Assembly (NCBI RefSeq): GCF_009299505.1
Contig: NZ_WBSM01000007.1
Coordinates: 62,001 to 126,000, forward strand
Origin: Bifidobacterium ramosum
GTDB taxonomy: Bacteria > Actinomycetota > Actinomycetes > Actinomycetales > Bifidobacteriaceae
DNA length: 64,000 bases
Direction: 5' to 3'
Shown here: positions 48,451-55,589 of the stretch, in pieces
How positions within the stretch are numbered: position 1 is the stretch's first letter
How the letters are laid out: the number at the start of each line of letters is the position of its first letter
The notes under the pieces: generated by a model
What the model was told of the DNA's origin: nothing
What the model saw: only the letters and a program-made list of their open reading frames with translations
Databases searched by the model: none
Translations under genes and position numbers: made by a program

Positions 48451-48563
48451 AGTTGCAAAGCACCAACGACGGCACCATATCGGGCAACGTCACCGTAGGG
48501 CTTGAGGCCATGCGCGCCGAGATGTATGAAAGCGCCGCCCGATACGTGGAAATGACCGACTAG
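48420..48563 (+). pseudogene. Frameshifted tail of the second recombinase
   Basis: In the frame shifted relative to the recombinase, LLQSRGFIELQSTNDGTISG, then NVTVGLEAMRAEMYESAARY and a stop at 48561-48563 read as an ordinary helical protein end; it has no start signal. It is best explained as the original C-terminus of the upstream protein. Confidence 0.45.
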
Positions 48564-48830
48564 CCAAAGCCGAGCAAGGGCCGTCAGACCAGCAAGGGAA
48601 AGACGGCCCATGTTCGTTGCACAACATGACAAATGTAGAACAATCCCTAAAAAGTGGCATATTTACATACCTAGTGGGGAATAGACTTCATTTTAAGCCG
48701 TTTTTCACCACCTAAGTGGGGATTTTTATTTTTCCTATTGGGGAGAGTGAAACACTGGGCGCGGGGTGTCCCTTTGGCATCGCCGTTTAAAAAAACAGGA
48801 CGGCACCGCCGCGCCGATTCCTCTCACTAC
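48564..48830. other. Gene-free, AT-rich stretch between recombinase and origin repeats
   Basis: About 270 bp with AT-rich blocks (for example AAAAAGTGGCATATTTAC, and CACCTAAGTGGGG near two CTAGTGGGG/CTAAGTGGGG copies at 48669 and 48713). No ORF is convincing. It may belong to the origin region. Confidence 0.4.
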
Positions 48831-49035
48831 GTTCTAACTAACTCTAACTATCTCTAACTATCTCTTACTAGGGTGTATGTCTGTCATACACCATTAGGGA
48901 TATTGAACATACACCATTGTGTATAACAGACATACACCATAGGTATGTTTATTATCCCGTTTGGTGTATGTCTGTTATCCCGCAAGCCGTCGCCCCGACG
49001 CGGGTTATCCACACTGCCAGCCGGAGTTATCCACA
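48831..49035. other. Candidate replication origin of the 5.4-kb element
   Basis: Three elements line up. Four 10-bp tandem units of the type TCTCTAACTA occupy 48831-48870. Then ATACACCA-type 9-13 bp repeats occur three times in one direction (about 48887, 48909, 48931) and twice inverted (48873, 48963). Two perfect DnaA boxes TTATCCACA lie at 49005-49013 and 49027-49035, 22 bp apart. An AT-rich tandem, iteron-like repeats and DnaA boxes are the standard parts of an iteron plasmid origin. Confidence 0.6.
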
Positions 49036-49508
49036 GCGGTCAGGCATGCGGGTACCGGTACCGGCTCAAGGCCGTTGCGGGGCGTGAAGTCGTCCCGGCA
49101 CTGCTTGGCTAGTTCTATACCTAGTTCGTAGTGGACACGGGCCGTTTCTTGCAGCAGCGCGGCGACACGGCGGCGTTCCTTGTACCGTTCGACTATCAGC
49201 AGCTTGTATTCCGCCGTATGGCCGCGCCCGGCGTCTTGCACTTGTTCGATCAGTCCAGCGGCCGCAAGGTGCCGCAATGACGTACCGATGTAGCGCACGG
49301 CGTTGGCCGGGGCTGTATCGGGGTACATGTTGCGCGCCCACTTGTCCCGGCTTCCAAAGAAGCGGTAGACAGTCCACATGTTGCCGGACGTTTTCACGTT
49401 ATCGGCCATGTAGTGCAGCACTAGCCAATCTTTGTGCGTGACGGCCTTGGACGGATAGAACGGCATGATGAGATCTATCATGCGCCCGAGGCTAGGGAGG
49501 TTTGCCAT
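49005..49508 (-). CDS. Winged-helix-like protein next to the origin (possible Rep)
   Basis: 167 residues from ATG 49508. The helical N-terminus (THKDWLVLHYMADNVKTSG) and the region AVRYIGTSLRHLAAAGLIEQVQ look like a winged helix that selects between duplicated modules, as in plasmid Rep proteins. Its 3' end contains the two DnaA boxes. I do not recognise the family; a replication or regulatory role is inferred from position. Confidence 0.5.
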   Translation of the reverse strand: MANLPSLGRMIDLIMPFYPSKAVTHKDWLVLHYMADNVKTSGNMWTVYRFFGSRDKWARNMYPDTAPANAVRYIGTSLRHLAAAGLIEQVQDAGRGHTAEYKLLIVERYKERRRVAALLQETARVHYELGIELAKQCRDDFTPRNGLEPVPVPACLTAVDNSGWQCG

Positions 49509-49525
49509 AACCACACCGCCCGCCG

Positions 49526-49942
49526 CTATCGTGCTTGGACATGCTGCCGGTTCCGTTCGTATACCTCAAGGGCACGGACTAACGCGCGTTCGCCGTAACG
49601 GTTGCGCAACGTTTCCGGCGTGACGCGCAGCCTAACGCACACCGAGAGGCCGTCGCACGGGTATACCTCTATGAGGCCGATACGTTGCAGTCTCAGTAGC
49701 GCGTGCGCTATGTGCTTGATGATAGGGCGGTTTGATGCGGCAATGTTGCCGCCCGCGAACGCCCACGGTAGGCCGACATGGTGGGCGATGCTGCCTAGCG
49801 GTATCGTGCGCGGTTCCGCAAGCCGTTCGTAGCGGCCGTGGTCGTTCTTGCAGCAGCGCGCCACATAGTTGTAGATAACAGCGACGCGGCTTCGTTTAAG
49901 TTCGCCGGTAGCGGGGTCTAGCCAACTAGAGGGGCGTCCCAT
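49526..49942 (-). CDS. Hypothetical winged-helix-like protein
   Basis: 138 residues from ATG 49942, preceded by GGGGTGA; the previous gene's TGA overlaps this region. PTIPLGSIAHHVGLP-type and IAHALLRLQRIGLIEVYPC segments suggest a helix-turn-helix with a wing. It is in an operon with 49944-50276 and 49005-49508. Function unknown. Confidence 0.5.
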   Translation of the reverse strand: MGRPSSWLDPATGELKRSRVAVIYNYVARCCKNDHGRYERLAEPRTIPLGSIAHHVGLPWAFAGGNIAASNRPIIKHIAHALLRLQRIGLIEVYPCDGLSVCVRLRVTPETLRNRYGERALVRALEVYERNRQHVQAR

Positions 49943-49943
49943 C

Positions 49944-50276
49944 TCATTCACCCCGCTTTCCCATGGCGAGAATTTCGGCGGCGCTGCTGTTTTGCAGATC
50001 AGCGGCGGCGGAGACGGCGCGGCGGCGCGGCCTTGGAGCCGGGGCGGGGCCGCGCTGCTGTTTTACCGTGGTATGTTCCTCGATAAAGCGCTTGAGATCA
50101 GCCACCGCGTACATGTTGCGGGGCCGTCCCGCCCTACCGGTTCCGGGGACTGCCACCACAGGCAGAGCGCCTATAGCCGTCCACCTATCCACCGTCACGG
50201 CTTCCACGCCGAGCATTGCGGCGGCGGTCGTTCGATTCACCAGCAAGGCGGGCACGCCCGAAACTTGCGTAGACAT
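49944..50276 (-). CDS. MerR/AlpA-type helix-turn-helix protein (excisionase-like)
   Basis: 110 residues, GAGGGAG upstream of the ATG. LLVNRTTAAAMLGVEAVTVDRW, then GRPRNMYAVADLKRFIEEH, is the winged HTH arrangement of AlpA/Xis-type small DNA-binding proteins; the rest is basic and Pro-rich. In an integrative element such a protein commonly acts as excisionase or controls int. It is the first gene of the minus-strand operon. Confidence 0.65.
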   Translation of the reverse strand: MSTQVSGVPALLVNRTTAAAMLGVEAVTVDRWTAIGALPVVAVPGTGRAGRPRNMYAVADLKRFIEEHTTVKQQRGPAPAPRPRRRAVSAAADLQNSSAAEILAMGKRGE

Positions 50277-50379
50277 GACTAAATTACTCCCTCGTTCGAG
50301 ATACGGGGAGCGTCAGAGCGTATGACTATTCACGCCCTTAAGGCCGATATGCGGGCACGTCTGACACTATCCCCAAGAT

Positions 50380-51075
50380 TCACGCCATTGGAAGGCGGAA
50401 CTGGGGAGCACGCGGCGCAAGAATGGCCGCAATGGTCAGAAGAGATACGAGCGGCAGAATATCCGGCGGTCGTTGGACGTGGTATGTTTCGGCTGCATCC
50501 GTTTGGATGATTGCAGCCGCAAGCAATATGAGCAAAGCAAGCACCATATCGCCGTCAGGTGTGTACGCGCGCGTTTCACGGAACATATGAAGGCAGTCCG
50601 CACGAATCGTCAGCGCCTCAGCGGCAACGTATTCGTCGGCGTATTCCGTAAGGGCCGCAAGCGCGCGAGCGTAAGCCCATGGCAATACTTCGTCATCGCG
50701 TGCGTCGGCACGCCACAGTTCCGTAAGTTCCGCGAACTCGTCCCGAGTTAGACGGACTTCATCGTCTAACACAAGGTCGAACGCTTCGGAAACGGATATG
50801 GAGCCGTTCGCCATTCCCATGAACAGGGCGGCGCGACGTTCGTTGTCTTCATAGGCACCACGGAGAACGGCGGGCATCGTCCCCATCATGTTCTCAGGCG
50901 TAATGCATCCGGTGATAGGCGCGGCGGGGGCAATCGAGACGGATTGCAGCACCTTGGACAGTTGGGCCACGGCGGCGCGACGTTGCGCGGCGTGGCGGTA
51001 TCCGCCGTTTCGCAGCACGACGGCACTAGCGATACGGCGGGTATCGCTTGGCGTGACGGCGTGCATGGTTTCCAT
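50380..51075 (-). CDS. Hypothetical protein with hydrophobic C-terminus
   Basis: 231 residues. A basic helical N-terminus (RRIASAVVLRNGGYRHAAQR) is followed by a long acidic helical region and, at the end, two hydrophobic segments (MVLALLILLAAAIIQTD and LPLVSLLTIAAILAP). I do not recognise a family. It lies at the right end of the 5.4-kb element and reads away from the junction; its promoter must lie in 51076-51238. Confidence 0.5.
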   Translation of the reverse strand: METMHAVTPSDTRRIASAVVLRNGGYRHAAQRRAAVAQLSKVLQSVSIAPAAPITGCITPENMMGTMPAVLRGAYEDNERRAALFMGMANGSISVSEAFDLVLDDEVRLTRDEFAELTELWRADARDDEVLPWAYARALAALTEYADEYVAAEALTIRADCLHMFRETRAYTPDGDMVLALLILLAAAIIQTDAAETYHVQRPPDILPLVSLLTIAAILAPRAPQFRLPMA

Positions 51076-51238
51076 GCGGACTAGACTACACTGGTTTTCT
51101 GCCTAGACTTCACTATTTCAGACATGAAGGGTTCGCATTTTTGAGGCATTAGGGCACGCGGGGGGCACGGGGAGTGGTGGCGCTATCTCAAAACCGTTGT
51201 AAAATAAGGCATCAGAGACGATAACGGCAGAGACTTCT

Positions 51239-51393
51239 AAGTACGTGTTGTCTTGAAGGAAACGCTTGGCGTTTTCCCTACTGCATTTCTGGAAGGTGAT
51301 GCCATGCTGGGCCATGACATCGCACTGCTCTTCCACGGTCATTGCGCGACGCCGACATGCCGGCGTTGGGACATCGGCTTGTGCGTCTGCCAT
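51239..51393 (-). pseudogene. Abi family protein, N-terminal part of the split gene
   Basis: The ATG at 51393 has AAAGGAAAGG upstream. EEQCDVMAQHGITFQKCSRE then NAKRFLQDNTY is the N-terminal motif of Abi_2 proteins. The frame then leaves the family (EVSAVIVSD...) exactly at AAG 51239-51241, and the family continues at 45837 on the same strand. It is thus the 5' part of the gene split by the 5.4-kb insertion. Translation now ends at 51118. Confidence 0.85.
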
Positions 51394-51415
51394 CGCCTTT
51401 CCTTTCCGAAAAAGG

Positions 51416-51449
51416 AAAGCGGACGAACCCGAAAGGATCCGTCCGCTTT
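51416..51449. terminator. Hairpin ahead of the abi start
   Basis: 10-bp arms AAAGCGGACG (51416-51425) and CGTCCGCTTT (51440-51449) around a loop, 23 bp before the abi start. It probably separates abi from upstream transcription or forms a leader structure. Confidence 0.5.
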
Positions 51450-51555
51450 CTGGGAGACCGCTTCACACTGCAAAGAGCCGGTCGAGTCATCCCTCGTTCA
51501 TGTAATGAACTACAATAGCAGTTCGTGGCTTTTTATTCCATTTCCCAGCGTTTCT

Positions 51556-51599
51556 ACTACATGTAGTTGATAGGATACATATCCTATACTATATGTAGT
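51556..51599. promoter_or_regulatory. Paired palindromic operator upstream of abi
   Basis: ACTACATGTAGT (51556-51567, perfect palindrome) and ACTATATGTAGT (51588-51599, one mismatch) are spaced exactly 32 bp apart; between them lies a second inverted repeat TAGGAT-N4-ATCCTA (51571-51586). The AT-rich region separates abi from the gene at 51650-51907 and looks like a repressor site. Confidence 0.5.
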
Positions 51600-51649
51600 A
51601 TTTTGAAAGCAGCGAACGCATCGCGTATCACAGATGTTCTGTTTGAGAG

Positions 51650-51907
51650 TCAATGCTTGCACGAGACATGTGCGATGGTGTAAGCGATAACGATACCGAC
51701 GATGGCAACGACGGCGAGGATTGCAAGCCGGGTTTCGCGGCGTTCCTTGGCTGCCATGTCAGCCTGTCGGTTGGCCAGGGCTTCGGCTTCGGCGGCGACG
51801 CCACTGGCGGCGATGGCCGCGATGTGCGCGCTCATACGGTCCTCGATCGTGGAATCATCCTCGATATCATCGAAGGACTCTCCGGTTTCGTCGTGGTTGT
51901 CGTTCAT
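51650..51907 (-). CDS. Small single-pass membrane protein
   Basis: 85 residues, GGAGCGGGA upstream of ATG 51907. An acidic N-terminus (ETGESFDDIEDDSTIEDRM), a helical region and one C-terminal membrane segment (LAILAVVAIVGIVIAYTIA). Tail-anchored form; no family recognised. It is the last gene of the par/rep operon and array A lies just before it. Confidence 0.5.
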   Translation of the reverse strand: MNDNHDETGESFDDIEDDSTIEDRMSAHIAAIAASGVAAEAEALANRQADMAAKERRETRLAILAVVAIVGIVIAYTIAHVSCKH

Positions 51908-51922
51908 GGTCCCGCTCCGTTC

Positions 51923-52010
51923 TTGATTGATGGATTGCTTGCTTTATGTCTTGTTTGATTGCTTGATTGTTTGCATGTCTGCTTGTCTGCATGCAGGCTT
52001 GTTGGCCTGT
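51923..52010. repeat. 8-bp-period array A
   Basis: Eleven degenerate 8-bp units of the type TTGATTGC/TTGATTGT/CTGCTTGT, filling the gap between two genes. Same unit and orientation as the arrays at 52459 and 53399. Confidence 0.7.
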
Positions 52011-52417
52011 CAGCTTTCGGTTTGTCCCGCGAGGATGGACATGCGGGCGGCGATGAGCGCATGGCGTGCGATCGACCGGTAGAGCTGGTGGCCTTCGCCG
52101 TCGTTCCAGAACCGGTCGAACTGTTCGGTCGGCATCATGCTGTCAGGGTCGAACCCGTTCCATACTCCGCCGCAGAACACCTTCGCCGCCGCGTTCACCT
52201 CCTCGTCGGACGGCATGCCCGGATGTCCTTCGGCGGCATCGGCGGCCGCGCGCAGCTGCGCGCCGAACACGCGGGCCTGCAACGGCGAGATCGTATACGC
52301 CAGCCCCGCCGTCGAGCCTGCCGGGAATCCGGTGTTCACGCCGAGGGTGATGACGCGCCCCTCCTCGCCGACGCTGATCCGGTCGCCGAGTACGGAGACC
52401 TCCATCGAATAGTCCAT
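52010..52417 (-). CDS. Hypothetical protein of the par operon
   Basis: 135 residues from ATG 52417 (GGAAAGGAG upstream). SVLGDRISVGEEGRVITLGV and a following GSTAGLAYTISPLQARVFGA segment suggest a mixed alpha/beta fold; no motif is known to me. It lies between arrays A and B, in the same direction as the RHH and ParA genes. Confidence 0.55.
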   Translation of the reverse strand: MDYSMEVSVLGDRISVGEEGRVITLGVNTGFPAGSTAGLAYTISPLQARVFGAQLRAAADAAEGHPGMPSDEEVNAAAKVFCGGVWNGFDPDSMMPTEQFDRFWNDGEGHQLYRSIARHALIAARMSILAGQTES

Positions 52418-52458
52418 AGTGGCTCCTTTCCGCAGACATGGCGTATTCATGGAATCGT

Positions 52459-52506
52459 GTCTGCATGTTTGACTGCTTGTATGCTTGTTGGATTGCTTGA
52501 TTGCCG
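52459..52506. repeat. 8-bp-period array B
   Basis: Six 8-bp units (GTCTGCAT, GTTTGACT, GCTTGTAT, GCTTGTTG, GATTGCTT, GATTGCCG) in the gap after the RHH gene. Same unit type as arrays A and C. Confidence 0.7.
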
Positions 52507-52512
52507 AACGGA

Positions 52513-52752
52513 TTACGTCTCGTCGTTGCCGTCGAGATGGTCGAGCTCGTGTTCGATGGCGTCGCGCAGGAGCTGCTGCATGGGAAGGTCGTGTGCGGCG
52601 GCCGTGGTTTTGAGACGGGTCTTGAGTGACACGGGTATGCGCAGTGAGAGCATGACCAATGGTTCGCCCGTGGTCTTGGGTGTCTTGTTCTGCTGGCGCA
52701 GCACGTCGTCGAACGGCACTGGCCGGGCCAGCGGCTGGTAGTTTCCTTGCAC
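52513..52752 (-). CDS. Ribbon-helix-helix protein, ParA partner candidate
   Basis: 79 residues from a GTG at 52752 (AGAGGTAAGG upstream), 4 nt after the parA stop. LVMLSLRIPVSLKTRLKTTA, then DLPMQQLLRDAIEHEL, is a strand-helix-helix RHH fold of the Arc/CopG/ParG type. Downstream of a lone ParA, such a protein is the usual centromere-binding partner, and the 8-bp arrays on both sides are natural targets. Confidence 0.65.
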   Translation of the reverse strand: MQGNYQPLARPVPFDDVLRQQNKTPKTTGEPLVMLSLRIPVSLKTRLKTTAAAHDLPMQQLLRDAIEHELDHLDGNDET

Positions 52753-52756
52753 GGCC

Positions 52757-53353
52757 TTACCTCTGCTTTCCGGCGATCTGCTGGAGCTCGGTGACGAGGT
52801 CTCGGTATTCGCCCAACTGGTGCGGGTTGGTGCCGAGCGAACGCTTGTAGGTCTGGGCCTTCGGCACGATCGTATCGAATCGGGGCGTGTCCATGGCAAT
52901 GAGGGCGTCCATAGTGTCGCGGAACGCCTTTGTGCTGCGTTCGGCCTTGACCAGCAGCAGGGCTGCGGGAGTGCTCATTCTGGCCATGTCGAGGGTGCTC
53001 CATGCCTGTTGGAGGTCCATGGGTGAGTCCGATGCCGGCACGATCACGAAGTCGGCGGCCTTGATTGCCAGATCCAGGGCCGGTCCCTGCGGAGGCGCGT
53101 CGATGATCGCCCATTCGTCCGGGTCCGGATCCGAGGCGAGATGGCGAAGCGTGGCTTGGTTTGCGGGCAGTACGTCGAACGTCAACGGATCCGCAGTCTG
53201 CTCAGCGGCGGCGGCCCACAGGCTGGCGCTGGATTGCGGGTCCGCGTCGTACACGACGGCCATGCCTCCTCTGGATACGATGACCGAGGCGATGTAAATG
53301 CTGGACGTGGTCTTCGCGACCCCGCCCTTGGCGTTGGCTATGGTGATGCGCAT
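52757..53353 (-). CDS. parA: ParA family partition ATPase
   Basis: 198 residues from ATG 53353 (AAAGGAG upstream). A short ParA without N-terminal HTH: deviant Walker A NAKGGVAKTTSS (about 7-18), Walker A' VVYDADPQSSAS and Walker B AIIDAPPQG. This type works with a small RHH partner and repeat centromeres to segregate plasmids. It fits with the gene just after it and the arrays. The longer frame upstream is not real. Confidence 0.85.
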   Translation of the reverse strand: MRITIANAKGGVAKTTSSIYIASVIVSRGGMAVVYDADPQSSASLWAAAAEQTADPLTFDVLPANQATLRHLASDPDPDEWAIIDAPPQGPALDLAIKAADFVIVPASDSPMDLQQAWSTLDMARMSTPAALLLVKAERSTKAFRDTMDALIAMDTPRFDTIVPKAQTYKRSLGTNPHQLGEYRDLVTELQQIAGKQR

Positions 53354-53398
53354 TCGTTCTTCTCCTTTGCGATTGCCCGTGATCACGCAGGCCGGGCT

Positions 53399-53470
53399 GC
53401 CTGATCGTTTGATTGTCTGATTGCTTGATTGCTTGGCTGCTTGGATTCCTGCTTGTTTGAATGTCTGCCG
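53399..53470. repeat. 8-bp-period array C
   Basis: Nine 8-bp units (GTTTGATT, GTCTGATT, GCTTGATT, GCTTGGCT, GCTTGGAT and so on), directly upstream of parA and after the whiB gene. Confidence 0.7.
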
Positions 53471-53480
53471 GTTCGACGGG

Positions 53481-53927
53481 TCATGCGGTGCTCGGGGATT
53501 GGCCGGACCGCGCACGTAGGCGTCGTTGCTGGCGTTCCGCGCTGGCCTCGTCGGTGACGTCGTCGAACACGTTCCCATGGGCGCGGATCCAGTCCGTGAG
53601 CAGCTGCCAGCGTTGGATCCATGGCATGCCGCGATCCCGGCAGGGGACGCCGTCGGCTTCGGCCATTCGGGCGATCCGTCGCCGGTCGGTGCATACCTTG
53701 CCGCCGTACACACCCCATTCGAGCCCTCCGCTGGCCGCGTAGGCCAGGCATTCGGCCCGGACCGGGCACTGTTCGCACACTGCCCTGGCGACCGAGTGGA
53801 ACGCCTTCGCGTCGGCTGGACGGTGTTCGAACTCCAACGACCACAGGTAGTCGGACCAGGGTCGTGGGAAGTCGCGGCATTCGCCGGATTGCTTCCACTC
53901 CTCAAGACGATTCGCGACCCCGCTCAT
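53481..53927 (-). CDS. WhiB-family transcription factor
   Basis: 148 residues from ATG 53927, which overlaps the previous stop as ATGA. Four cysteines in the WhiB pattern: GECRDFP, VCEQCPVRAECL, then a GVYGG turn (normally GVWGG) followed by KVCTDRRRIAR. An extra Cys lies in the turn region. WhiB proteins bind a [4Fe-4S] cluster and regulate transcription in actinobacteria; phage and plasmid copies are known. It is co-translated with the Rep-like gene. The extra C-terminal ~40 residues are basic. Confidence 0.8.
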   Translation of the reverse strand: MSGVANRLEEWKQSGECRDFPRPWSDYLWSLEFEHRPADAKAFHSVARAVCEQCPVRAECLAYAASGGLEWGVYGGKVCTDRRRIARMAEADGVPCRDRGMPWIQRWQLLTDWIRAHGNVFDDVTDEASAERQQRRLRARSGQSPSTA

Positions 53928-55135
53928 GGCCGCACCGTCCCCGCTGTAGTACCGGCTTTCGCCCTGCGGCGTCCGGCGACGTCGTGGGTGGCATGGTTGC
54001 GTTTGTCGTATGCGCATACCGGGCATGCCTCTTGCGAGATGCTACCGTCGATGTGCTCCTGGCATAGCGAGGTGCGCAGCAGCGCCGCCCCGTAGATCGG
54101 CACGCGGCTCGCGGACAACGAGCTGACCGGTATCGCCCGGTTGGGATCCTTGACGACCGGCAGTGGGGCATCGGGCGCGCGTTTGCCCGTCGGATCGGGA
54201 TGGGTGAGCATCTCAAGCCGCAGCTGCACGTAGTTCGCGGCGAACTTGGCTCCATTGGCGAGCCGGGGCAGCCAGTAACGGTTGCGGTACGCCCAGTCCA
54301 TCGTCGCGACGATCTCGCCGTATGGCCGGTCGATCAGCAGTGAGTGGACGGCCTTGCGGTCGGCCATGGTCGCCGGAACGTCGAACCGTCGATCCACGGC
54401 GAGCAGGCGTTGCCGGATGCCGTCGAGCACGCGAACCTCCTGGCCGGCGCGCTCTGTGACCGGCTCGGGCAGTTTGCCGGGCTCGGGCACCCACAGCGGG
54501 TTCCTGCATCCCCGTGGAGGCAGGGCCTTGCCCCAATCGGGCGTAGGAACGGTTCCAGGCTTCGAATTGGTGGCGGACGTCCGAGCGCAGGCTTGTCCGA
54601 CGTTGAGGGAGACATCCCCGAAGGGGATGAAGGGAGAATTGTTTATCACTTGTCTATTGGGTGACTTTCTGTCCGGAATTTCGGGACAATTTGTCCGCGA
54701 GCCGACATCCGTCGGTTCGGGTGACAATCCGTCGGGTGACAAATTGTCCTTGCCTATATCCGACTCGCCGGAGCAGGCCAGCGCGTCCAGGTTCCGGGGC
54801 TTCTCCTCGATGTTCTCGGCGGGACGGCCGCCGTCCATGACGACGTCCCACACGCGGGAGCGATGCCCCTTGGCGATCGGCTTGCGCGTGCGCGGATTGC
54901 GCGCGGACATCTCCTGGTCACCGAGCCTGATGTAGCCCTTGCGTTCCAACTCCTGCAACGAACGGATCACCGTGCGCTCACAGCATCCGCAGTTGAACGC
55001 AATGGTCTCCACGCTCGGCCAGGCGGCGGCGCCATCGTCGTAGTAGGCGCGACGGGCCAGATACACCAGCACGAACTTGGTGATGCCCTTGACGTCGTCA
55101 CGCTCCCATGCCCAGTTCTCGGCCCTGCTGCTCAT
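53924..55135 (-). CDS. Rep-like helix-turn-helix protein
   Basis: 403 residues. The N-terminal 90 residues form an HTH (TKFVLVYLARRAYYDDGAAAW, SVETIAFNCGCCERTVIRSL, ELERKGYIRL), the form of RepA/DnaD-like initiators and phage replication proteins. The middle is low in complexity and the C-terminal part has helical segments (AVHSLLIDRPYGEIVATMDW, ANGAKFAANYVQLRLEML) and a Cys/His cluster (CQEHIDGSISQEACPVCAYD) that may bind zinc. It may start replication of the integrated plasmid. The start overlaps the stop of the gene before it. Confidence 0.65.
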   Translation of the reverse strand: MSSRAENWAWERDDVKGITKFVLVYLARRAYYDDGAAAWPSVETIAFNCGCCERTVIRSLQELERKGYIRLGDQEMSARNPRTRKPIAKGHRSRVWDVVMDGGRPAENIEEKPRNLDALACSGESDIGKDNLSPDGLSPEPTDVGSRTNCPEIPDRKSPNRQVINNSPFIPFGDVSLNVGQACARTSATNSKPGTVPTPDWGKALPPRGCRNPLWVPEPGKLPEPVTERAGQEVRVLDGIRQRLLAVDRRFDVPATMADRKAVHSLLIDRPYGEIVATMDWAYRNRYWLPRLANGAKFAANYVQLRLEMLTHPDPTGKRAPDAPLPVVKDPNRAIPVSSLSASRVPIYGAALLRTSLCQEHIDGSISQEACPVCAYDKRNHATHDVAGRRRAKAGTTAGTVRP

Positions 55136-55317
55136 CGACAGTCCTCCTCGACGTCACACCGCCGGTCCGCTTCACGCCGTTCGCGCAGTCTTGCGCCGAT
55201 CTCGTCGCCCAAGCGGGCGGCGCGGCACAACGCATACGCGAGAACGCCGCCGGAAACGCACACGGCGACCACGACCATCCACCACATGGTTCGGCCGGAT
55301 TCGAGGGGATGTCCCAT
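55132..55317 (-). CDS. Small membrane protein
   Basis: 61 residues from ATG 55317. One membrane segment (TMWWMVVVAVCVSGGVLAYALC) and a charged tail. The stop overlaps the Rep-like start (ATGA). No family recognised. Confidence 0.5.
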   Translation of the reverse strand: MGHPLESGRTMWWMVVVAVCVSGGVLAYALCRAARLGDEIGARLRERREADRRCDVEEDCR

Positions 55318-55328
55318 GGACGCGCGCC

Positions 55329-55502
55329 TCAACGGCGCGAGCCCCGGGACGGGTGGGCGAGCATGGACAGCACATGAGCTTTCGCAATGCGCATGTCGAC
55401 GTTCCCATCGACTCGCGTCGTCCGCCGCGCGGAGTCGCGCGAACGGGTAGGCTCGGAAACATGCGCCGGGCGAACGCCGGCGGCATTGGTAGAATCGGTC
55501 AT
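55329..55502 (-). CDS. Small basic hypothetical protein
   Basis: 57 residues from ATG 55502; AAGGAGG upstream supports translation. Sequence is basic and without motifs (DSARRTTRVDGNVDMRIAKA). First gene of the rep/par operon, so possibly a leader or regulator. Confidence 0.4.
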   Translation of the reverse strand: MTDSTNAAGVRPAHVSEPTRSRDSARRTTRVDGNVDMRIAKAHVLSMLAHPSRGSRR

Positions 55503-55589
55503 GGCGATGATCCTCCTTCGGGGAATCGGGACAGCTGGCGTCTGATCTTGGCGGATGCACGCGCCGGCGCGTCCCATGGTTGTTGCCGT

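Larger units (their letters stand above)
45838..51241. mobile_element. 5.4-kb integrative element inserted in the abi gene
   Basis: Bounded by AAG at 45835-45837 and 51239-51241; removing one copy and the interior restores the abi frame exactly. The interior holds a tRNA 3'-half near the left end, two tyrosine recombinase genes reading inward, an origin-like region (tandem repeats, inverted repeats, two DnaA boxes), three small proteins with HTH/winged-helix-like character and a hydrophobic-tailed protein. It has no transfer genes. Layout suggests a small replicating integrative element or plasmid that integrated at a secondary site. Confidence 0.8.

Noticed and set aside
51923-53470. CRISPR array
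   Set aside because: The repeats are 8 bp, contiguous and degenerate, with no spacers and no cas genes.
52757-53905. A 382-aa ParA with an extra N-terminal domain
   Set aside because: The extension is low-complexity coding through array C and antisense of whiB; ATG 53353 has a good ribosome binding site just before the Walker A motif.
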